A DNA stretch of 64,000 nucleotides from Nocardia elegans NBRC 108235 (GTDB lineage: Bacteria; Actinomycetota; Actinomycetes; Mycobacteriales; Mycobacteriaceae). How positions within the stretch are numbered: the stretch's first letter is position 1; each line of letters starts with the position of its first letter. Location: NCBI RefSeq assembly GCF_001612845.1, contig NZ_BDBF01000043.1, forward strand, positions 1 through 64,000, written 5' to 3'. The position numbers and the translations under genes are program-made. The notes beneath the pieces are model-generated. The model did not search any database. It was not told the DNA's origin and saw only the letters and a program-made list of their open reading frames with translations. This document shows, piece by piece, positions 28,676-37,835 of the stretch.

Positions 28676-29332
28676 ATGAATGGACCAATCGTGAACGGAT
28701 GTATGCTCAGCGAGATGAGCGAGCAGGCCGAAACCCGAGTCGAGCGCAAGGAGCGCACGCGGCGAGCGCTGCTGGACGGCACCCTGACCCTGGCTGCCGA
28801 GCGCGGATTCGCGGCGCTGAGCCTGCGTGAGATAGCCCGCTCGGCCGGGATCGTGCCCACCGCCTTCTATCGCCACTTCGATTCCCTCGACGAATTGGGA
28901 ACCGCCCTGGTCGACGAGGGCGTGCGACAGTTGCGCCTGGCGCTGCGGCACTTGCGCCGCACCCCGGACGCACGCCTGGCCGAAACGGTGCGATTCGTGT
29001 TCGCTCAGATCGCCGGCCGCGAGGACCTCTACGGCTTCCTCATCCGCGAACGCCACGGGGGCGCACCGGCACTACGCTCCGCGATAGCCTCCGAAATGCA
29101 GTTGATCACAAGGGAATTGGTGGTCGACATGTCGCGGATTCCGGCGCTGGACGCATGGCCGACCGATGATCTGGAATTGGCCGCCGACCTGATCGTCTCC
29201 ACCGTCGCCGACCATATCGCCGACTTCGTCGCCGCCCCGTTGCGCGACCGCCCGCAACTCGTCGATCGCACCGTCGGCCAGGTGCGGATGATCGCCCTGG
29301 GCATGGCCGCCTGGAAACCGCATACCGCCTGA
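28676..29332 (+). CDS. TetR-family regulator of the desaturase operon
   Basis: 218 residues. The N-terminal helix-turn-helix reads RALLDGTLTLAAERGFAALSLREIARSAGIVPTAFYRHF, a standard TetR DNA-binding domain; the remainder is an all-helical ligand domain. It is divergent from the reductase-desaturase operon with two inverted repeats between. This arrangement suggests a repressor sensing acyl-CoA or fatty acids. Start is uncertain: in-frame ATGs at 28703 and 28715 are alternatives, and none has a strong ribosome site. Confidence 0.88.
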   Translation: MNGPIVNGCMLSEMSEQAETRVERKERTRRALLDGTLTLAAERGFAALSLREIARSAGIVPTAFYRHFDSLDELGTALVDEGVRQLRLALRHLRRTPDARLAETVRFVFAQIAGREDLYGFLIRERHGGAPALRSAIASEMQLITRELVVDMSRIPALDAWPTDDLELAADLIVSTVADHIADFVAAPLRDRPQLVDRTVGQVRMIALGMAAWKPHTA

Positions 29333-29484
29333 GCGCCCCTCGGACAGAAGGACGCCCCGCGGACCTCGCGGTCGCGCGAGGCGCCCTTCCCGTATCCGAG
29401 ATAGTGCAGAGCACCGCGGGTGATGATACAGAAAACCGCACGTCCTCACAGGATTCTCGCAGTTCCGGCCCCCCTGGCCGGGAA

Positions 29485-29502
29485 TATGCACCACGTTGCA
29501 TA
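29485..29502. promoter_or_regulatory. Candidate PadR operator
   Basis: TATGCA-N6-TGCATA, a perfect inverted repeat 29 bases upstream of the PadR-type gene. PadR proteins bind ATGx-spaced dyads in their own promoters, so autoregulation is likely. Confidence 0.5.
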
Positions 29503-29531
29503 GTACAGCGGGTATCGGTTAACCTCACCGC

Positions 29532-30134
29532 ATGGCCCTCGAACACGCACTGCTGGTATCGCTGAGCGAGCGGGCCGGTTCGGGGTACGAACTGGCGCGC
29601 CGATTCGACAAATCGATCGGATTCTTCTGGAGCGCAACGCATCAGCAGATCTACCGGGTGCTCAAGCGCATGGAGGAACGCGGCTGGGTCACCGGCGAGG
29701 CGATCGCTCAGGACGGGCGGCCCGACAAGAAGGTCTACACCGTCAGCGCCGCCGGAGATGCCGAACTGGCGCGCTGGATTGCGGAGCCGACCGACGATAT
29801 CGGCCCGCTGCGCAGCGAATTGGGCGTGAAGATCCGCGCCGCCGCACACGGCGATCCGGACGCGTTGCGCGCCGAGGTCGAACGTCATCGCGATCACCAC
29901 GCCCAGCGGCTGGAGCTGTACCGCCTCATCGAGAAGAAGGACTTTCCCGCCCCGGACCGGCTCACCGGCACCGCCCTGTACCAGTACCTGGTGCTGCGTG
30001 GCGGTATCCGGGTCGAGGTCGGCTTCGTCGAATGGTGCGACGAGGTACTGGCCGGTCTGCGGGGTGTGTCGCGCTCGTCGTCGCCTGATCCGGAAGCCTC
30101 AGCCCCGCAACCGGATTCCGTTTCCGAAAGGTAA
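29532..30134 (+). CDS. PadR-family transcriptional regulator
   Basis: 200 residues. An N-terminal winged helix has LLVSLSERAGSGYELARRF and THQQIYRVLKRMEERGWV, followed by the wing KKVYTVSAAG. The C-terminal Vir-like helical domain (about residues 90-175) has the DELHRHRDHH-type helices. It precedes the dienoyl-CoA reductase gene by four bases, so it probably controls that operon and itself through the upstream dyad. Ligand unknown; possibly an acyl-CoA or aromatic acid. Confidence 0.9.
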   Translation: MALEHALLVSLSERAGSGYELARRFDKSIGFFWSATHQQIYRVLKRMEERGWVTGEAIAQDGRPDKKVYTVSAAGDAELARWIAEPTDDIGPLRSELGVKIRAAAHGDPDALRAEVERHRDHHAQRLELYRLIEKKDFPAPDRLTGTALYQYLVLRGGIRVEVGFVEWCDEVLAGLRGVSRSSSPDPEASAPQPDSVSER

Positions 30135-30138
30135 TCCC

Positions 30139-32190
30139 ATGACCGCGAATTCCGATTCGCCGCATTCGTATCCGCATCTGTTCGAGCCGCTCGACCTGGG
30201 CCACACCACCCTGCGCAATCGGGTGGTCATGGGTTCGATGCACACCGGCCTGGAAGATCGCGCCTGGGATACCAACCGGCTGGCCGCCTATTTCGCCGAG
30301 CGCGCTCGCGGCGGCGTGGGCCTGATCATCACCGGCGGCTACGCCCCCAATCGCGAGGGCTGGCTGCTGCCATTGGGCGCCAAACTCACCAACAAGACCG
30401 AGGCCTACCGGCATCGCGCGATCACCAAGGCCGTGCACGCCGAGGGCGGCAAGATCGCCCTGCAGATTCTGCACGCCGGTCGCTATGCCTATGTGCCGTT
30501 CAGTGTTTCGGCTTCCTCGATCAAGGCGCCGATCAACCCGTTCCGCCCTCGCAAACTCTCCGACAAGGGTGTCGAGCGCACCGTCGAGGACTACGTGCGG
30601 TGTGCGCGGCTGGCGAAGTTCGCCGGATACGACGGTGTCGAGATCATGGGTGGCGAGGGATATCTGATCAACCAGTTCCTCGCGCCGCGCACCAACAAGC
30701 GCACCGATCGCTGGGGCGGGTCGGCGGAGAACCGGCGGCGGTTTCCGTTGGAGATCGTGCGCCGGATCCGGGCCGCGGTCGGCGCGGACTTCGTCATCGT
30801 GTTCCGGCTGTCGATGGCGGAATTCGTCGAACACGGCCAGACCGAGCCCGAAATACTGGCGCTGGCAACAGAATTGGAGACAGCGGGCGTCAGCATCATC
30901 AACACCGACATCGGCTGGCACGAGGCACGGGTGCCGACGATCGTCACCTCGGTGCCGCGCGCGGCCTTCGTCGAATTCACCGCGAAAATCACCGCGCGCG
31001 TGAATATTCCGGTCTGCGCCTCGAACCGGATCAACATGCCCGAGACCGCGGAGGAGATCCTCACCCGTGGCGACGCCGATCTGGTGTCGCTGGCCCGGCC
31101 GCTGCTGGCCGACCCGGAGTGGGCCGCCAAAGCCCGCGCCGCCCGCGACGACGAGATCAACACCTGTATCGCCTGCAACCAGGCCTGTCTGGACCACGCC
31201 TTCGTCCACAAGACCGTGTCATGCCTGCTGAATCCGCGGGCCGGCCACGAAACCGAACTGCGTCTGCTGCCCACCCGGCGGATGCAGCGCATCGCGGTCG
31301 TGGGCGCGGGGCCGGCGGGACTGTCGGCGGCGGTGAACCTGGCCGAACGCGGACACAAGGTGGATCTGTTCGAATCCGACGACAAGATCGGCGGACAGTT
31401 CGATATCGCGCGGCGGATTCCGGGCAAGGAGGAATTCAACGAGACGATCCGGTACTTCACCCGCAAGCTGGAACTCGCCGGGGTGCGGGTATTCCTGAAC
31501 CGCCGGGTGAGCGCCGGTGAGTTGATCGAAGGCCGCTACGACCACGTGGTGCTCGCCACCGGCGTGCGCCCGCGTATCCCGAACATTCCGGGTATCGACC
31601 ATCCGAAGGTGCTCACCTACGCCGAACTCGTGCGCGAGGAGAAGCCGGTCGGTAAGAAGGTCGCGGTGATCGGGGCGGGCGGAATCGGTTACGACGTCAG
31701 CGAATTCCTCACCGTCGAGGGGCATCCGGCGCGCAAGCTCGACGAATGGAAACAGGAGTGGGGTGTCACCGCCGACGATCCGGAGGCCCCGGGGCAGCTG
31801 ACCGTCGCGCGTCCCTCGCCCGCGCCCCGCGATGTCGTACTGCTGCAACGGAAGTCGACTCCGTTCGGCAAGAGCCTGGGCAAGACCACTGGCTGGGTAC
31901 ATCGTGCGGCGGTGAAGGCGAAGGGCGTCGAGCAGATCGGCGGCGTCAACTACGAACGCATCGACGATCGCGGGTTGCACATCAGTTTCGGTGACAAGCG
32001 GAATCGGCCCACCGTCATCGAATGCGACAACGTGATCCTTTGTGCCGGACAGGAATCGGTGCGCGATCTGGTCGAGCCCCTGCGGCAGGCGGCGGTGCGC
32101 ATCCATCTGATCGGCGGCGCCGATGTGGCAGCCGAACTCGATGCCAAGCGGGCCATCGATCAGGGCACCCGCCTGGCGGCGGCGCTGTAA
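30139..32190 (+). CDS. fadH: NADPH-dependent 2,4-dienoyl-CoA reductase-like flavoprotein
   Basis: 683 residues. An FMN-binding old-yellow-enzyme barrel (LFEPLDLGHTTLRNRVVMGSM ... LINQFLAPRTNKRTDRWGGS) fills residues 1-335. CIACNQACLD and SCLLNP near residues 343-362 supply the 4Fe-4S cysteines. A FAD/NADPH domain starts at VVGAGPAGLSAAVNLAERG. This domain order is that of FadH, which reduces the conjugated dienes of unsaturated fatty acids for beta-oxidation. GAAAGG precedes the ATG. Its stop overlaps the next gene start (TAATG). Other family members reduce enones, so the exact substrate is not certain. Confidence 0.88.
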   Translation: MTANSDSPHSYPHLFEPLDLGHTTLRNRVVMGSMHTGLEDRAWDTNRLAAYFAERARGGVGLIITGGYAPNREGWLLPLGAKLTNKTEAYRHRAITKAVHAEGGKIALQILHAGRYAYVPFSVSASSIKAPINPFRPRKLSDKGVERTVEDYVRCARLAKFAGYDGVEIMGGEGYLINQFLAPRTNKRTDRWGGSAENRRRFPLEIVRRIRAAVGADFVIVFRLSMAEFVEHGQTEPEILALATELETAGVSIINTDIGWHEARVPTIVTSVPRAAFVEFTAKITARVNIPVCASNRINMPETAEEILTRGDADLVSLARPLLADPEWAAKARAARDDEINTCIACNQACLDHAFVHKTVSCLLNPRAGHETELRLLPTRRMQRIAVVGAGPAGLSAAVNLAERGHKVDLFESDDKIGGQFDIARRIPGKEEFNETIRYFTRKLELAGVRVFLNRRVSAGELIEGRYDHVVLATGVRPRIPNIPGIDHPKVLTYAELVREEKPVGKKVAVIGAGGIGYDVSEFLTVEGHPARKLDEWKQEWGVTADDPEAPGQLTVARPSPAPRDVVLLQRKSTPFGKSLGKTTGWVHRAAVKAKGVEQIGGVNYERIDDRGLHISFGDKRNRPTVIECDNVILCAGQESVRDLVEPLRQAAVRIHLIGGADVAAELDAKRAIDQGTRLAAAL

Positions 32191-32813
32191 TGGCGATTCT
32201 CACCCGGCTGGGCCTGCCCGGCGACGAGAAGTCCTGGGCCGCATTGGGTTTCGCGGTCGAGGACGGGACGATGCGGATCGGGCGGATCTCCTGCACGCTC
32301 GGCGTCGGCACCGGCTGGGGATTCGAGGGGATCGAGTCCGACGCGGCGACACTGGGTGTGCCGGAGCTGCTGCGCGACGTCGAGACCGAGACGGACCATC
32401 CCAACGGGGTGACCTTCGTCGACCACGTCGTCTACTGGGTGCCGGATCTGGACGAATCCGTGACCGCGCTGAACGCCGTGCTGGGGATCGGCCCGCGACG
32501 GCGCTTCCACCCGCGCGGTCCGGACGGCCCCGAAATGGCGTTCTATCGGGTCGGCGAGGCGTTCCTGGAGGTCGTTGCCGCCCCGACGAAGCGGCCCGCG
32601 CTGGTCGGCGTCGCCTTCGGCACTCCGGATCTCGATGCCACGGTGACGGCGGTGCGTGCGGCCGGTGGCCCGGTCGGGGATCCGAAGCCGGCGGTGCAGG
32701 GTGGACGGATCGCCGGGGTGTGGCACGGGCATATCGACTGGGGGGTCGCCTTCCTGGAGCCCAAGCGCCGCGGCGAGGGGAAGTCCGGCGCCGCGGATGA
32801 GGGCACCCGGTAG
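32190..32813 (+). CDS. VOC-superfamily (glyoxalase-like) protein
   Basis: 207 residues. The second half has VTFVDHVVYWVPDLDESVTALNAVLG and a MAFYRVGEAFLEVV strand, followed by VGVAFGTPDLDATVTAVRAAG and GVWHGHIDWGVAFLEP: two beta-alpha-beta3 modules of the vicinal-oxygen-chelate fold. The first 70 residues are a separate small domain. Metal ligands (His, Glu) are partly visible. It is translationally coupled to the reductase gene (TAATG), so it likely handles the same or a related metabolite. No specific reaction can be named. Confidence 0.8.
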   Translation: MAILTRLGLPGDEKSWAALGFAVEDGTMRIGRISCTLGVGTGWGFEGIESDAATLGVPELLRDVETETDHPNGVTFVDHVVYWVPDLDESVTALNAVLGIGPRRRFHPRGPDGPEMAFYRVGEAFLEVVAAPTKRPALVGVAFGTPDLDATVTAVRAAGGPVGDPKPAVQGGRIAGVWHGHIDWGVAFLEPKRRGEGKSGAADEGTR

Positions 32814-32824
32814 GCTCGGCGACC

Positions 32825-33616
32825 GTGAGCTTGCCTGCACCCACCGCCGACAATCGTGCCGTCGTCACCGGAGCGTCCTCCGGGATCGGAACCGCTCTGG
32901 CCGAGGAGCTCGCCAAACGCGGCTATTCGGTCATCCTGGTCGCCCGGCGCGGCGACCTGCTCGCCGAGCTGGCACAGCGGCTGACCGACACCTACGGGGT
33001 GACCGCCGAGGTTCGCGCGGTGGACCTGTCCGATCGCGAACAGCGCGCACCGCTGGTGGCCGAGCTGGCCGGCCGGGAGATCGCCATCCTGTGCAACAAC
33101 GCCGGTGTCGCCACCTTCGGCGCCGTCGCCGACCTGGACGCCGACGTCGAGCGCTCGGTGATGGAACTGAACGCGGTCGCGGTTCACGATCTGACCCTGG
33201 CGGTGCTGCCCGGCATGCTCGCCCGCGGCGGCGGCATCCTCATCACCGGTTCGGCGGCCGGGAACATGGCCATCCCCAACAACGCCACATATGCCGCGAC
33301 CAAGGCCTTCACCAACACCTTCTCCGAATCGCTGCGCGGCGAGCTGACCGGCAGCGGCGTGCATGTCACGCTGCTGGCGCCGGGCCCGGTGCGCACGGAC
33401 AATCCCGACCAGGAAGAGGTCGGCAGCAAGATCCCGGACTTCATCTGGGTGTCGGCCGCCTACACCGCGAAAATTTCCATCGACGCCTTGGCGCGCAACA
33501 AGATGCGCGTCGTTCCCGGCCTGATCAGCAAGGGTATGAGCGTCGCCGGCCAGTACGCGCCGCGGGCGCTCACCGCGCCCATCGTCGGCTCGTTCTACAA
33601 GAAGCTGGCCGGCTGA
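32825..33616 (+). CDS. cmrA: Mycolate reductase CmrA-type SDR
   Basis: 263 residues from a GTG. TGASSGIG at residues 15-22 is the cofactor loop; LCNNAG near residue 91 and the catalytic Ser and YAATK (near residues 140 and 156) complete the short-chain dehydrogenase set. Segments LNAVAVHDLTLAVLPGM, GSAAGN and FSESLRGEL, and MRVVPGLISKGMSVA closely follow mycobacterial Rv2509 (CmrA), which reduces the beta-keto group of newly condensed mycolic acids. A HerA-like gene and orn follow nearby, as in mycobacteria. The presence of mycolate biosynthesis in the host is thus inferred. Confidence 0.85.
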   Translation: MSLPAPTADNRAVVTGASSGIGTALAEELAKRGYSVILVARRGDLLAELAQRLTDTYGVTAEVRAVDLSDREQRAPLVAELAGREIAILCNNAGVATFGAVADLDADVERSVMELNAVAVHDLTLAVLPGMLARGGGILITGSAAGNMAIPNNATYAATKAFTNTFSESLRGELTGSGVHVTLLAPGPVRTDNPDQEEVGSKIPDFIWVSAAYTAKISIDALARNKMRVVPGLISKGMSVAGQYAPRALTAPIVGSFYKKLAG

Positions 33617-33762
33617 TCCGCAGGGTGTCAGGGCGGCGTCAAGATCGCGGCGCCGCTGGTCAAGACGGCGTATCGAGACGGTTCCGGCACCATTGCGCGG
33701 CGTAGTCCTGAGAGTGACCCCCGCAGTCGAGGAGGAAAGCGGGGAACCACAGGAGACACGCC

Positions 33763-35106
33763 GTGACGCTGCTCGAGATGTTCCCGTCCTTACGTTCGGG
33801 GATGGCATCCCCGCGATTGGACACCACCGTGTGGCCGTGCCGGACGCACTACGACGAACTGGGCCGCATCACCGTCGACGGGGTCGCCCTCGACGATGTC
33901 GCCGACCGCTACGGCACACCGACCTATGTGATCGGTGAGAGCGAGATCCGCACCCGCTGCCGGTCGTACCGCAAACACTTCCCCGATGCCGAAATCGTCT
34001 ACGCCGCAAAGGCTCTGCTGACTCGGACGATCGCGGCGCTGGTGGCCGAGGAGGGTCTCGGCATCGATGTGTGCTCGGCCGGCGAACTGGCGATCGCCCT
34101 GTCGGCCGGGGTGGACCCGCGGCGGATCATCCTGCACGGCAGCGGGAAACCGTTCGCCGAACTGGAATACGCGGTCGGCGTCGGCGTGGGACGGATCGTG
34201 ATCGACTCGCTCACCGAGGTGAGTCTGCTGGGCACGGTGGTCACAAGGCCGCAGCAGGTTCTGCTGCGCCTGACACCCGATATCGACGTGCACGGACATC
34301 CGGCCGTCCGCACGGGGGTCAGCGATCAGAAATTCGGCTTCGGCCTGCACGACGAGACCACCGAGGAGGCGATCCGGACGATCATCGACCATCCCCTGCT
34401 CGACCTGCGCGGTTTCCACTGCCACCTCGGCTCGCAGATCCACAACCCCGACCATTACGGGGAAGCGGTGCGACGGCTCGTCGCGCGGATGGCCGAGGTC
34501 CGGCACGACTACGGCGTCGTGCTGACCCAGCTCGATCTGGGCGGCGGGCATGCGGTGGCCTATCGCACCGGCGACGCGGAACTGAATCTCTCGGAGCTGG
34601 CCGACATCATCGACGACGCCCTGGACGCGGCGTGCGCGCGAAATCGCTTCCCCCGCCCGGTGATCGCGATGGAACCGGGCCGCGGCATCGTCGCTCGCGC
34701 CGGCGTGACGATCTATCGCGTCACCGCGATCAAGCATGTGCCGGGCGGACGAACGTTCGTGATCGTGGACGGCGGAATGAACGACAATCCACGGGTCGCC
34801 CTCTACGGGGCGCGCTACGACGCGGTGGTGGCGGGCCGGCATCCCACCGGACCGACCGTCACCGCCACCGTGGCCGGACGCTACTGCGAAGCCGGTGACG
34901 TCCTCGCCGCCGATATCCGGTTACCCGCGGATCTGCGCGTCGGTGAGTTGCTGGCGATTCCGTGCACCGGCGCCTACCACCACAGCCTGGCCTCGGCCTA
35001 CAACGGCGTCGGGCGGCCGCCGATCGTCGCGCTCCGTCACGGCCGGATGCGAGAGCTGGTGCGCCGCGAGACCGTGGCGGATCTGCTGCTGCGCGATCTC
35101 GGTTGA
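33763..35106 (+). CDS. Diaminopimelate decarboxylase family protein (LysA-like)
   Basis: 447 residues, fold-type III PLP enzyme. The PLP lysine is in YAAKALLTR near residue 86; FHCHLGSQI, LDLGGGH and MEPGRG are cofactor-binding segments; GRYCEAGD near the C-terminus supplies the catalytic cysteine. Family members decarboxylate meso-diaminopimelate to lysine or related diamino acids. The canonical lysA normally sits beside argS, thrA or hom; here it stands between cmrA and the HerA-like gene, so this is probably a paralogue of uncertain substrate. GTG start with GGAGA upstream. Confidence 0.82.
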   Translation: MTLLEMFPSLRSGMASPRLDTTVWPCRTHYDELGRITVDGVALDDVADRYGTPTYVIGESEIRTRCRSYRKHFPDAEIVYAAKALLTRTIAALVAEEGLGIDVCSAGELAIALSAGVDPRRIILHGSGKPFAELEYAVGVGVGRIVIDSLTEVSLLGTVVTRPQQVLLRLTPDIDVHGHPAVRTGVSDQKFGFGLHDETTEEAIRTIIDHPLLDLRGFHCHLGSQIHNPDHYGEAVRRLVARMAEVRHDYGVVLTQLDLGGGHAVAYRTGDAELNLSELADIIDDALDAACARNRFPRPVIAMEPGRGIVARAGVTIYRVTAIKHVPGGRTFVIVDGGMNDNPRVALYGARYDAVVAGRHPTGPTVTATVAGRYCEAGDVLAADIRLPADLRVGELLAIPCTGAYHHSLASAYNGVGRPPIVALRHGRMRELVRRETVADLLLRDLG

Positions 35107-35157
35107 GTGGCACCTCCGCGCGCGGGCCGGTGACGCCTGCCCGGCGTCCGGGGGCGC

Positions 35158-36840
35158 TCAGCGTTTGCGGGTGCCGAAAAGGCCGCGGCTGATCTCGCGG
35201 CCCGCGGCCGAGGCCGCCGAACGCAGGAAACTCTTCACCGCCGGATTGCTCATGATCCGTTCCGCCGCCGAGACGTCCGGCTCCGGTGCACGCCTGCCGG
35301 AGCCCTGCGGCACCGCCTGCGGTTCCGGTTCGGCCGCAACCACTTTCGCGGCCAGCATCTCGTAGGCCGATTCCCGGTCCACGGTCCGACCGTACTTCTC
35401 GAACAGCGGGCTCGACTGTGCGCGCGAGCGGATACCGTCCTCGCCGATGGTGTTCATCAGCGACCGCGGCGGGCGCAGCCGGGTCCAGGCCACCGGCGTC
35501 GGCGCGCCCTGTTCGGACAACACCGTCACGATCGCCTCACCGATCCCCAGAGTGGTGAGGGCGTTCTCGAGGTCGTAGGCCGCGGTCTTCGGATAGGTGC
35601 GCACCGTCTTCGACAACGCCTTCTGGTCGTCGGGGGTGAACGCGCGCAGCGCGTGCTGGATCCGCGCACCCAGTTGCGACAGCACCGCGTTGGGCACGTC
35701 GGTGGGCAACTGCGTGCAGAAGAACACGCCGACCCCCTTGGAGCGGATCAGTTTCACCGTCTGCTCGACCTGCTCCAGGAACGCCTTGGACGCGTCGGCG
35801 AACAGCAGATGCGCCTCGTCGAAGATGAACACCAGCTTCGGCTTGTCGACATCGCCGACCTCGGGCAGGGTCTGGAACAGATCGGCCAGCACCCACATCA
35901 GGAAGGTGGAGAACAGCACCGGCCGCGCCGCCTGCGATCCGAGTTCGAACAGCGTGATCACGCCCTGGCCGCCGGCGGTCCGCAACAGATCGGCGGGGTC
36001 GAGTTCGGGCTCACCGAAGAAGGTGTCGCCGCCGTCGGCCTCCAGATTCACCAGCGCACGCAGGATCACCCCGGCCGTCGCGGCCGACACCCCGCCGATC
36101 CCCTTCAGATCCTCCTTGCCCTCCGGACTGGTCAGGTGCTGGATCACCGAGCGCAGATCCTTCAGATCCAGCAGCGCCAGCCCCCGGGTGTCGGCCCAGT
36201 GGAAGATCAGGCCGAGAGTGGATTCCTGAGTGTCGTTGAGCCCCAGCACTTTACTGAGCAGCACCGGGCCGAACGAGGTGATGGTCGCGCGTATCGGGAC
36301 GCCGATTCCCTCGGTGCCGAGGGAGACGAATTCGGTCGGGAATCCGTGCGGCGCCCAGTCGGTATCGCCGGTCTGGGCGGCACGGGCGGCGAGCTTGTCG
36401 TTCGATTCGCCCTGCTGCGCCAGCCCCGACAGATCACCCTTCACATCGGCGAGCACCACCGGCACACCCGCCGCGGACAGCTGTTCGGCGATGCCCTGCA
36501 GGGTCTTGGTCTTCCCGGTTCCGGTGGCGCCGGCGACGAGCCCGTGGCGGTTCAACGTTCGCATCGGAATCCGGACCCGCGCGGCCGGATCGACCTCCCC
36601 GCCGACGACTACCGCGCCCAGTTCCAGCGCGGCACCCTCGAAGGCGTAACCCGCCGCGATCTGCTGGGCGGCCGAATCCGTCTCGGCGGCAGCCATTTTC
36701 GGCTCCGTCACTTGCTCCGCGGCGGCTTCGGCCTCGGCCGCCTCCGCCGCGGCCGCCGCCTCGGCCGCGACCCGGGCCGCTTCCTCGGCCGCCTTGCGCG
36801 CCGCCGCCGCCTTCGCCGCCTTGTCCTCGGAACTGGTCAT
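35158..36840 (-). CDS. HerA-like (DUF853) AAA-type ATPase
   Basis: 560 residues. An Ala/Glu-rich coiled region occupies residues 10-50; Walker A GATGTGKTK is near residue 95; Walker B is KLVFIFDEAHLLF near residue 330; an arginine-finger-like segment LGARIQHALRAFTPDDQKAL follows. The family resembles HerA/FtsK hexameric translocases and is conserved in mycobacteria (Rv2510c) next to orn. Role in DNA processing is inferred. GGAGG precedes the ATG at 36840. Divergent from orn. Confidence 0.85.
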   Translation of the reverse strand: MTSSEDKAAKAAAARKAAEEAARVAAEAAAAAEAAEAEAAAEQVTEPKMAAAETDSAAQQIAAGYAFEGAALELGAVVVGGEVDPAARVRIPMRTLNRHGLVAGATGTGKTKTLQGIAEQLSAAGVPVVLADVKGDLSGLAQQGESNDKLAARAAQTGDTDWAPHGFPTEFVSLGTEGIGVPIRATITSFGPVLLSKVLGLNDTQESTLGLIFHWADTRGLALLDLKDLRSVIQHLTSPEGKEDLKGIGGVSAATAGVILRALVNLEADGGDTFFGEPELDPADLLRTAGGQGVITLFELGSQAARPVLFSTFLMWVLADLFQTLPEVGDVDKPKLVFIFDEAHLLFADASKAFLEQVEQTVKLIRSKGVGVFFCTQLPTDVPNAVLSQLGARIQHALRAFTPDDQKALSKTVRTYPKTAAYDLENALTTLGIGEAIVTVLSEQGAPTPVAWTRLRPPRSLMNTIGEDGIRSRAQSSPLFEKYGRTVDRESAYEMLAAKVVAAEPEPQAVPQGSGRRAPEPDVSAAERIMSNPAVKSFLRSAASAAGREISRGLFGTRKR

Positions 36841-37009
36841 CGCCGATCCTCCGTCGCCCTGCCCACCGCTGCCGACACCACTGGAATCACGCATATACCT
36901 GGGCAAACTGTAGCGGGAGGTTTGCCGGAAAGCGGCCGCAACGGGCCGGACGGCACGCATCCGGTGCGGTCGGTCCGATTCGCACCGTCCGCGCACTAAG
37001 GTTGCCGGA

Positions 37010-37648
37010 GTGTCCGACAAACTGATGGTGTGGATGGATTGCGAGATGACCGGCCTGCGCCTGGACAGCGACAAGCTGATCGAGGTGGCCGCGCTCGTAA
37101 CCGATAGCGATCTCAATATCCTCGGCGACGGCGTCGATATCGTCATCCACGCCGACGACGACGCGTTGGCGGCGATGCCGCCGGTGGTGCAGGAGATGCA
37201 CGCCAAATCCGGCCTGACCGACGAGGTGCGACGGTCCACGGTCACCATGGAGGAGGCGCAACAGCGGGTTCTCGACTACGTGCGCAAGTGGGTTCCCACT
37301 CCCGGCACCGTGCCGCTCGCCGGCAACTCCATCGCCACCGACCGCGGCTTCATCGCCCGGGACATGCCCGAACTCGACGCCCACCTGCACTACCGGATGA
37401 TCGACGTGAGCTCGATCAAGGAGCTGTGCCGGCGCTGGTATCCGCGCATCTACTTCGGTCAGCCGGAGAAGGGCCTGGCCCACCGCGCCCTCGCCGATAT
37501 CGAGGAATCCATCCGGGAGCTCCGGTATTACCGCCGGACCGCGTTCGTGCCCGCCCCCGGCCCCTCGAGCGCCGAGATCGCCGAGATCGCCGCGCAGGTC
37601 AGCGCCGGTTCGACCGGCACCCAGCCACCCGCCGCACCCGCCGATTAG
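37010..37648 (+). CDS. orn: Oligoribonuclease
   Basis: 212 residues from a GTG. DEDDh exonuclease motifs: WMDCEMTGL near residue 5, LAGNSIATDRGF near residue 103, and HRALADIEESI near residue 157. Degrades the last 2-5-nt RNA fragments and linear pGpG. Located next to the HerA-like gene and tRNA-His, as in mycobacteria. The C-terminal 20 residues are a variable Ala/Pro tail. Confidence 0.97.
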   Translation: MSDKLMVWMDCEMTGLRLDSDKLIEVAALVTDSDLNILGDGVDIVIHADDDALAAMPPVVQEMHAKSGLTDEVRRSTVTMEEAQQRVLDYVRKWVPTPGTVPLAGNSIATDRGFIARDMPELDAHLHYRMIDVSSIKELCRRWYPRIYFGQPEKGLAHRALADIEESIRELRYYRRTAFVPAPGPSSAEIAEIAAQVSAGSTGTQPPAAPAD

Positions 37649-37701
37649 GTTTCCCGGCGGTCTTCGCGCTACCATCTAGCGCGCCGGTTGTTACCGGCAA
37701 T

Positions 37702-37775
37702 GGTGACCGTAGTTCAGTTGGTAGAGCACCAGGTTGTGATCCTGGCTGTCGCGGGTTCGAGTCCCGTCGGTCACC
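37702..37775 (+). tRNA. tRNA-His (anticodon GTG)
   Basis: Acceptor GTGACCG/CGGTCAC with the extra G(-1) at 37702 facing the C73 discriminator, diagnostic of tRNA-His. Anticodon GTG; T-arm GCGGG-TTCGAGT-CCCGT. No CCA is encoded. Confidence 0.96.
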
Positions 37776-37779
37776 CTGC

Positions 37780-37815
37780 AAGGGCCGGGCCTCCGCAGGG
37801 AGGTCCGGCCCTTTT
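37780..37815 (+). terminator. Rho-independent terminator after tRNA-His
   Basis: A 15-bp GC-rich stem AGGGCCGGGCCTCC / GGAGGTCCGGCCCT (one G-T pair) with a GCAG loop, followed by TTTT. It ends tRNA-His transcription. Confidence 0.85.
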
Positions 37816-37835
37816 CGTCAGCGTCGTCCCCGTCC

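Noticed and set aside
29962..31209. Minus-strand open frame of 415 codons
   Set aside because: Antisense to the FadH-type gene.
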